Below are positions 20,621 through 29,600 of a stretch of DNA of 32,913 nt, one piece after another. Position 1 is the stretch's first letter. The number at the start of each line of letters is the position of its first letter. Made by a program: the position numbers and the translations under genes. The notes under the pieces were generated by a model. That model saw nothing but the letters and a program-made list of their open reading frames with translations, was not told the origin of the DNA and made no database searches. The DNA is from Gyrodactylus bullatarudis (taxonomy: Eukaryota; Platyhelminthes; Monogenea; Gyrodactylidea; Gyrodactylidae), in contig SSNU01000355.1 in assembly GCA_012064415.1 (NCBI GenBank), forward strand, positions 1 to 32,913, in the 5' to 3' direction.

Positions 20621-23600
20621 GTAAATTCATTTTCATCATATTTGATAGAAAATATCCGATGGTGTACAGTTTCTGATCCAGAACAACAGAAATGCCTCTC
20701 TCTCAGCTCCGACCTCTCGACTAAAAGTCAGATAAATTCCTTATACAATTTAACGTGTGTCCGGGAAATATCGAGTTTCAATTGCATGCAATCAATATCA
20801 AAAAGTGAATCTGATTTAGCAACTTTTGATGTCGGTCTTGGTTGGTATGCAAGTCAGTACTATAGTCTTCGACCGTTAGCTATGGAAAATTATGGCAGTG
20901 GAAATACTGTTGATAAAAGAGATCTGAATTACTTTGCAAGCATAGTTGTTCCAGCCTCTAAAAGTGATATTACTCCTTTCGACTTTCGTGGTGCTGAAAT
21001 TTGTTTTGCAGGTGCTGGTATGGCTGAAGGATGGGTAATGCAGTTGGCAAAATTAATAGGAGACCTAAAAGCAATTACCGTCACTCAGTGTAATAGTATT
21101 GTACAGAATTTAGAAGGCTTTCTTGGTGATTCTTGCATACCTGGAGCCTTAAACGAATTGTTCAATCGTTTTGGAGACAATTCAGAAGTCATCTGCCGTC
21201 TATGTCATGACAAAGGCTTTGAGAATTATTGTACTTTTAGTGATAAATATGCTGGAAATATTGGTGCTTTAAAATGCTTAGATGATCATAATAAGAATGT
21301 TGAGTCAAGCTACAAACCAGTTGCAGCATTCGTGCGTTCCCGAGAAATTGAAATTGCAGCTTTAGATGGTTTTCCAGTCAATGATTATCTATTATTGTGT
21401 CCAAATAAACAGGCTTCAGGCCTCTATACAACTACAATAGACAACTGGGCCAGTTGTAACTGGGGTGAAATCCCAGCTCGTATGATTATGGCTAACATGA
21501 ATAGTCTCGAGATAAAGACTTTTAGAGATTTTATTGATGCAATCGTACAGGCTTATCCTGTAGGAAACGATCCATTGACAGGTTTACAGCCAGCAGGCTT
21601 TAGCCCATGGAGTTCTCAGGGCTATAACTCGACTAATAATCAAGCTACTCATAATTTAATGTTTTCTGATTTCACAAGGACTCTATATCTTCCCCCCGAT
21701 GCTGATACAATAAGTTATTATCATTATCTCGGTGAGTTAATGCATAGCGATCTAATTTTTTTTAAATAACCAGTTTGTGCCTCTTGGTAGGCCTCTGAAA
21801 TTCAGGGACTTTTATACATTTTTACTGCACAAATTTTGCAGTTTCCAATTATTCGATGGATAAAATATGCATAAATATGATAAAATGCAATCCCAATTCT
21901 GAAATCTCAAATATTCTTTGGAGAGTTAAAATTATCAAGTAATTATTTACTGAAATTACTTATAAGTAGATACACAAAATAAAAAAATATCATTTTGCTA
22001 ACTAAACTTATCATATTTAATTCGTATTTAATTCTATCCCCATTTCCTTTGATAACATTTTATATGTTTGCCAAAATAGAGCTAAGTAAGTCAATACTGG
22101 TATGCAATTTAATCGATAATTCAAGATGCATCTAATTTTAATCCTTTACTTTCATATTTTATTCATTTACTAATTTTAATGTAAAGCTAATTTATATGTA
22201 GTAAGGAATTTACCATTTTTATAAAATCTTGATTTTTCCAATTAATACTCGAGAAAGATTTTTAAATCCAGATTATAAGAAAAGAACTTTTCAAATTTCA
22301 AGTGTGCGCTCTTTTTCAAATTTATTTTTCGATCACCCTCTCAAATTGAAGTCTGCAAAAATTCTCAATTCAAAATAAATTTGAAAAATTTTCATGTTTT
22401 TTCAAAGTTTATTTTCTTCAAATGGTAAAAGTGCATCTGGATATTTATAAGTCTTCCCTATCTTCTAGCTCTTGGAAGGGAAATCAAGATTTTTGTAAAA
22501 ATCGTAAATTTCAAATTTTGTATCAACCAACTTTAACCATAAATTTGTTCCCAATTTTTCCGCGCTCTTTTTGTAAATCAATCAGCTCTTACGGTTGAGA
22601 TTGTGATTAAATCTATAAAATCCTCCGATGATCTTTTAAATTAACGCAATTTTTATATTCTATAAGATAAGACATTATTTTGCTACCGTTATAAAACTTT
22701 TTAAGGAATAGAATATGTGTATTACCTTGCTTAATGATTTTCAGTTTAAAAGTTTCTCCATAGATAAAGAATAGATCAAAAAGGGTTAAAGTCAAAACAT
22801 AAAAATTATTAAAATTAAGGGATGATTACAAAAGCAAAAAGAATTTAATCAAAAAGCACAAATTCTTTTTTCACAATCCAAACAAGATCTTTGCGAATAT
22901 CAACGTAAAGGTATATATATTATTCGACTTTTCAACTAAACACAAAATATGAAGTTGAGAACTAAGCATTTCTTCAAAAATCAAAATAATTTTCTCCGGA
23001 TAGCAAGAAAAAAATATGTTGAATCCTTAAATGGTTCATTACTAATGATCTTATTTGAAAATAAAATAATTTCTGAGAAAAATCTGACCAAAATTGGGCA
23101 ATTTTTTGAATTTCAAAAATGTCTCAATCAAAGACTATGAAAAACTTGTAATTTTATCAGACTGAGAAACGTGTTTAGCAAGGCAAGAACATAAAAGTCA
23201 AGTTTGAGGTCGATTGAAATGGTAGAGCTTTCAGCACTGCTAGATCAACCAATGACGATGAATTTGCAACTCACAAAAATTAATTGAAAATGAAGCACAA
23301 AACAGTTCATAAATATACGGCAGAAATTCCAACCAAAAATTCGAATTTTAGATTGAAAGCCAGAAAAAAATTCGAATAGATCTTTTTTAGGTTGTGAAAG
23401 AACATGATTAATAATCATTGAATAAACTATTTGTTTTGCGTAAGATTTATTATTTGCTTTTTATAATTACTCCTAAGATTTATTTTTTAAAGATATTTAC
23501 GAATAGTTACGGTCCATAAAATATTTTGATGATTTTGTTTTTACTAATTCATTAAAAGGTATTCGTAAAATTCAAAAGATTATTTCAGAAAGATACAAAA

Positions 23601-26600
23601 CGCAATATTTATGGTCTCACTCTTTCATCATTCGATTATAAATTTTGTCCGAACAGATCTTATAATATGTATTACTAGAGTAAAATTTCATGTCCTTTGG
23701 ATCTATTGTTTGTTTTTTTTTAATAATTCTCTAAATTTATTTTCCAAAGATATATATGTTACGACCAATGTATACGTTACAGGGAATCTGGTAACTAATG
23801 ATAGTTTTGGGACTCCCTGATAGTCTTAAGACTCCCTAGTCAGCTGGAAACTCGGTTTCTAGAATCCCTACTCGAGTTATTTATTATTACAGGAAATCTA
23901 GAAGCTCAAGGAAGTCTTAAGAATCCCTAAATTTCTAGGGAATCTAAAAAAGAAAACTTACAACTGGAACTTTTACCCTTTAGACTGTTTTCGAAAAATT
24001 CTTCCTCATTATTATCCATGGCTACTATATACAGCTTATATACAGCTTTGTAAGGCGTCGTATAAATATATATTTATCGTTGAATGATATCGAGTATTCT
24101 TCATATACTGAATAAAGCCAAGGCCTATCGACCAACCAACACCTGGATTATCCTTATCCCAGGCAATAAGAATATTTTAGATATCTTGGTTTGCTCGTTC
24201 AATTGATGCCTGGCTTTGACTATATCTAGGTTTACCATGAATAAAATTCATTTCTAGCCAATAATGACTAAGTCCATCGACGATACAGTTTTTAAATTCT
24301 CTGCCGTTATTAGACTGTAAAATTTTTGGTGCACCATAATCAAGAAAGATGTCTAGGAGATTATGGTTAACTTCCAAGGCTGTTTTAGTTTTTAATGCTC
24401 TGAGTCAAACAAACTTAATAAAATGATCTTAGTGAACCAAGATGAACTTGTAACCCTTGTCAGGGCAAGACTGAAAATCATTCAACTCAATTTGAACTCT
24501 TTCATTGTATTCAGAAGATATTATTGGATTAGATACAGTCATTTTTTAGGAATTTTCACGTTCTTTTTACAAGTTAAGTATAGTCTTAGATAAATTAAAA
24601 TTTGACTTAAAGTGATGTTATAATATTTAAGATCTAAAGCCTTTTTCAATAAATATCTACCACAATATTCTAAACTCACATGCTTGTCATGGATAACATC
24701 AAAAATTTCAGAGTCAGCTAGAAGCATACAATGATTTTCTGTCTTGTCACACTTTAGAAATATTCGTTCTACACCATTGATAGTTTGGTAGTCCCGTTTG
24801 TGACGAATCTTGTACAGTGTCTCATCTTGAATTGGATCACATTGAGAAATTTACCAATTTGTAAACTAAATATCTTTGGAAAATAAATCTTGGGAATAAT
24901 AATGAAAAAATAAACAATAGACCCAAAAGACATGAAATTTTAATACACATTAAAAGATCATTTTTTGAACACACTCAACTTCCATTGGTCAACTCCGGAT
25001 GCTATTGGCTAAACCTAAATGTTCCCAACATTATATCATGTATAAATAAATATTTCGATTGTCGGTGTTTGGTCTGAAGAGAACCGAAGAAAATAAAACT
25101 TTATTCACCAAAACAATTCTTTCGTTCGTTCCTAACTCTAGCATGACTCCAGGTCAGCAGCCCAAAAATATCTTTGAGGAAATCAGGCAACTTATGTGTT
25201 CAAATTAAAAGATCTGTTCGGATCAAATTTATAATCAAATTATGAAAGAGTGAGACCATAAATATTGCATTTTGTATCTTTCTGAAATAATGTTTTAAAT
25301 TTTACGAATACCTAGTAAAAACAAAATCATCAAAATATTTTAACTATTCTATTGATATTTATTGTGTTCAAATTAAATGTAAAAATGAAGGAAAAGTTCA
25401 AGTTAAAATATACTATACTAACTGTATTATAATTTAGAATACATTGATTTGTATTCTGCTTGGATCAAATTTAAAAATTATTTTTTCAAGTCGATTCAAG
25501 TATGGCATTTATTTCATTATGGCAGTGTGATTAATCTTTATGATTAAACTTTTCTTCTAACCTTTTTTTATACCGATTGCTCTTTTGTGGTGATGCCTGA
25601 GAAATAATCAATTCCTTATTGAATAATTTCTCAACTTTGAAATTAGAATATGAATAAAATTCTTTTTTTGAAGTGAAAAAGATCGATAATGCTATTATTA
25701 CTGAAAAGAAATGTCTATAGATAGACTGACAGCATTAATGGAATTCAAAATCGTTTCATAGAAATAATTAAAATAAGCTTTTGAAATTTTTTCTATTTAA
25801 ATTAAGGGGTATTTGCAAAATTAGTATATCCAAGGAGTGATTATTCAGAATAAGTATGTTTAAAATTGAAAAATCAAATCTAGTTTGCCTTCTTACGTAA
25901 GTGTATATAACAGTAATTTCAGATTCAGAATGTCCTTGAGTTTTGTTTTCAAATTCAGTTTGTTTTTGCTCAAAATTAGTATGTATTACTAGATTTTATT
26001 CATTAATGATCTATTTCGTTTACAAACTTAGTATGTTTCATTTTTCTACTCTGATCTTACTTTACTAGCGTTTTCCCTTTGTTTTAAGGAAAGCTAGGAA
26101 TGAATTTAGTAGTAGGAACTAAGGTTTCTATAACGAAGAGTTAGGAAATATAAAATAATCCTAATTTGTATAAGTATTTTTGCTATATAATCAATGATTA
26201 TTAATCATAAGCTTCTTCATTAATTTCTTTGATTAGGTTAATTTGCTGAAGTATATGTTCGGAATTTTTCCCTTTAGCGATAATCCATAAGTTCTATTCA
26301 AACTGATTTCGAATCTTCGCTCAATATTTTGCCCAATATGAAATCAACTAAATGAATTGTCATTTTGGAAGTTCTAATTCAACGGCTTTGATAAGACCTT
26401 TTTCGCTGTCTGATAATATAACATCAGGTCGTCCAATGATTTCAACCCATAAGTGGAGATGATGAGAAAGATATTTCCAATGCTTTTCATACTCAGTTGG
26501 TAGAAGGAAAAAAACCAAGGGGTATATTTGACTATTCCCATCAATTCAAGATGCCATTAGTAGCCTATTATATTTGTTCTTTATTTGACATCCGTCCACA

Positions 26601-29600
26601 GCAATAACTAGTAGTCCATGGTTGAATGTTGAACCCTTTTTCGAAATTTCAAATTTTTTTACTTTCAAAAGATTACAAAAAATACTCAAATTCTGCTAAA
26701 TTAAAATTAAAAGCTTTTAAATCTCTGATTCATAAGCCAGTTTTGTTATCCAAGTTCTTTATTACCTCACCTAAAAAATAATCAATACTTGTAAGTATAC
26801 TAATTACTAATTAGTGATTGAAAGAATCCAATATTGAACACATATTGTATCCAAATTTTGGTTCCTATAATTCACTTATCTCTATCTCCGGACTCCAACC
26901 TCTGGATCCTTAGATATGCCTTTATAATTAGAAACTTTATCAATTCATCAACCAAAACAGTAACATGGGTGCCGAATGATTGCTATAATTGCAGAAAACC
27001 CTGTAACTTATTCAATGAATTCCCGATTTCTCTCAAAAAATGAAAAATACTAGGTTTGAAAACAAAATAGATTATTTATGAATAAAATCTAGTAATACAT
27101 ACTAATTTTGAGCAAAAACATACTAAATTTGAAAATAAAACTCAAGGACATACTAAATCTGAAATTACTGTTATATGCACTAACGTAAGAAGATTTGATT
27201 TTTCAATTTAAAACATACTTGTTCTGAATAAACACTTCTTGGACTAATTTTGCAAATGCCCCTTGAATTAATTATTTAGTTATGACTCATAGCCGTCAAA
27301 ATTTGTTTATTCTATTTATTTACAGTTTTCTATTTTATTCAGTTCATCATGAAAGTTTCAGAAAATGGAGAAATATCAATGTAGATCCAGTATTCGTCTT
27401 TCTCTTGGATTCTCTGATAAATTAAATCTTTTTTCGCATCAACTTAATAGGATTAACAAGAGTTGGAGCATCTAATTAAGTTTTAGAATTGATATTATAA
27501 AATCGGATTAAGTACCGATAATTAAAATAGTTCATAAATCTAAGTTTTTTGCCCATTCAAATTTTCTTGTTTGTCTAATATAAACACTTAAGAAATATAA
27601 AGACCGTTTTTTTGAAAAATCACTCAAAAGATTTAAGGGAAAAATGAAAGAAACTTTCATCGAGAAACCATATCCGTAGAATTCAAATAAAGTTAGTTGA
27701 TATGAAGTTGGGAATCTATGATTTTTACGAAAACATTGACTTTTTCCCCAAAAATTCGAATTTGTAAAAGAATTTTCGTAATCCTACTCATGTTGGCCAC
27801 TTACAAGATTTGAAGAAAAAGTTTTTTTTTATATGATCATATTTCATTTTGATTTAGCGCCAAAATCTCATTTTTTCGAACTTTGAACTGAAAATATTTA
27901 TTAATTTCAAAGTGAGAGGGTGATCAAAAGGGGATTTTTAGCATCACAATAAGGCAAGAAAGCCAAATACCGCCGGCAAATTTTCAAAAGATCCACTTTT
28001 TTCGAGAGTTTCCGATTTTTCGAAATTTCATTAATTTTCAAGTAGTGAGAATGATCAAAAAATTGAAATTCGAATAATGATGTTATGCATCATAACAGAT
28101 TCAGCATACTCAGCTTTCATGTGTCATTGTGATCGTGAGAATCCCCTTTTGAATACTTTCTGACTTTGATATTAGCAAAAAATTTTAGTTCAATGTTCGA
28201 AAAAATGGGATTTTAGCGCAAAATCGAAATTTGAAAATGACCATATAAAAATCAATTTTTTTTTAGAATTTTTTTCTTCAAATCTTGAAAGTGGAAAACA
28301 TGAGTAGGATTCCAAAAAACTTTTAACATATTCGAATTTTTGATTAAAAAAATCGAGCTTTTGGTAAAAATCATAGATTCCAAACTTTATATCAATTAGC
28401 TTTATTTCATATCTTGAAATAAAAAGGTTGTCTTAAACGTTAAGAAATCTTCAAATATTTATAGTTCTAAGAACTGATTCGTAGCAGTCCGCAGTGGTTC
28501 TGGAAACTTTGAATAATTAATCTATCTGTTCTAATATTCTAACACAGTTGTATATTCTAGTTCAAGTAATATCTCATGTTAAAATTGTTATTCTGACACT
28601 TGATTAAAACTAATAAAAAGAATAAGCTAAAAATATTTCATTCTTTTCAAAAGTTAATTTTTAAAGATAAAACTTCAAATTATATCTTTGAAATGAACAA
28701 ATTAAATGAGTGTCCACTGCCCCCTCAACGATTCTGTGTCATTGACAATTGGGAAATGGAAAAATGCCAAAAGATGAGAAATGCCTTCGGTGTTATTGGA
28801 ATCCAACCAGATCTAGAATGTATTCTTGGCAATACAACTGGTGAATGCATGAAATTAATTCGTGACGGATACGCTGATATGATTAGTTTGGATGCTGGAG
28901 ACCTTTACTCAGCTGGGAAGTATATGAATTTAGTTCCGATAGTCTCTGAGTGAGTTATTTTGAAATAAATATTACCTCTGATCAAGAATATAAATAGTTT
29001 TTTATCCCATACTAAAATAAGCCCATTTTTGTCTAATTTTAATTCTGAATATCAGTAAATCGTTTCAAATCTCCGAGATATGATTTTTCTCTACTTTAAA
29101 ATGACGTGGCTGTAGAAAAATCTTCATATCAACTAATTTTACTTTAAAAACTGAAACCAGTATGATAAAATCGATGATAAGGTGACTCAACTAATAAATA
29201 TACTTGTTTAACCCTTCATGTTTAATTATTTCAACAATGAAAGACAACACTTTCTCGAGTGTTAATTTCACCCGTCATTAAAAAGTAAAAACTACAAAGT
29301 AAGCTGCAAAAATATGTTTAATTTATAAAGATAGCTTTTCACTGATTCTGACCAAAATTACTCAAAAAAGTCAAATATTTAGAACTTCTTTTTGAAAACC
29401 TATTTGTTGAGCTGAATAAAATAACTTTCAATAATAACAGTTGTCGATTTCAAATATGCAATCGCCTGTTCGAGTTTTCTTATAGTTTAGAAGATTATTA
29501 ATTTTCTACTAATTTTTCTAATTTGTGTGATGAAAAAAATGAGTCAATATACGTAACACGTATTACGTATATAATAAACTTTCTCAGGCAATACGGCGAA

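Larger units (their letters stand above)
23519..25345 (-). mobile_element. Long-TIR DNA element with gypsy-like integrase relic (Ginger-like)
   Basis: The left arm 23519-23765 is mirrored by 25345 down to about 24870 once a 244-bp insertion in the right arm is removed; matched words include TTTATGGTCTCACTCTTTCAT and AAATTTCATGTC. Between the arms, on the minus strand, is a decayed integrase. Cut-and-paste elements with terminal inverted repeats and a gypsy-related DDE integrase are the Ginger type, and KRBA2-like host genes share this integrase. About 23760-23960 also contains short repeats of AGTCTTAAGACTCCCTA and TAGGGAATC type. Outer limits are approximate. Confidence 0.55.
21732..28666. 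other. 6.9-kb transferrin intron, a transposon sink
   Basis: The intron lies between the two lobes. From left to right it holds foldback-family fragments (about 22245-22550 and 22925-23150), a long-TIR element with an integrase relic (23519-25345), a MULE with long TIRs (25806-27262) and a complete foldback element (27686-28406). The stretches 21770-22240, 23160-23500, 25350-25800 and 27270-27680 are AT-rich with nothing recognised. Confidence 0.75.

Noticed and set aside
23757..24143. LTR-like sequence beginning TGTTACGACC and ending near CCAACCAACA
   Set aside because: It resembles a gypsy LTR start and end, but I found no second LTR, no target duplication and no internal region in the same orientation; it overlaps the long-TIR element.
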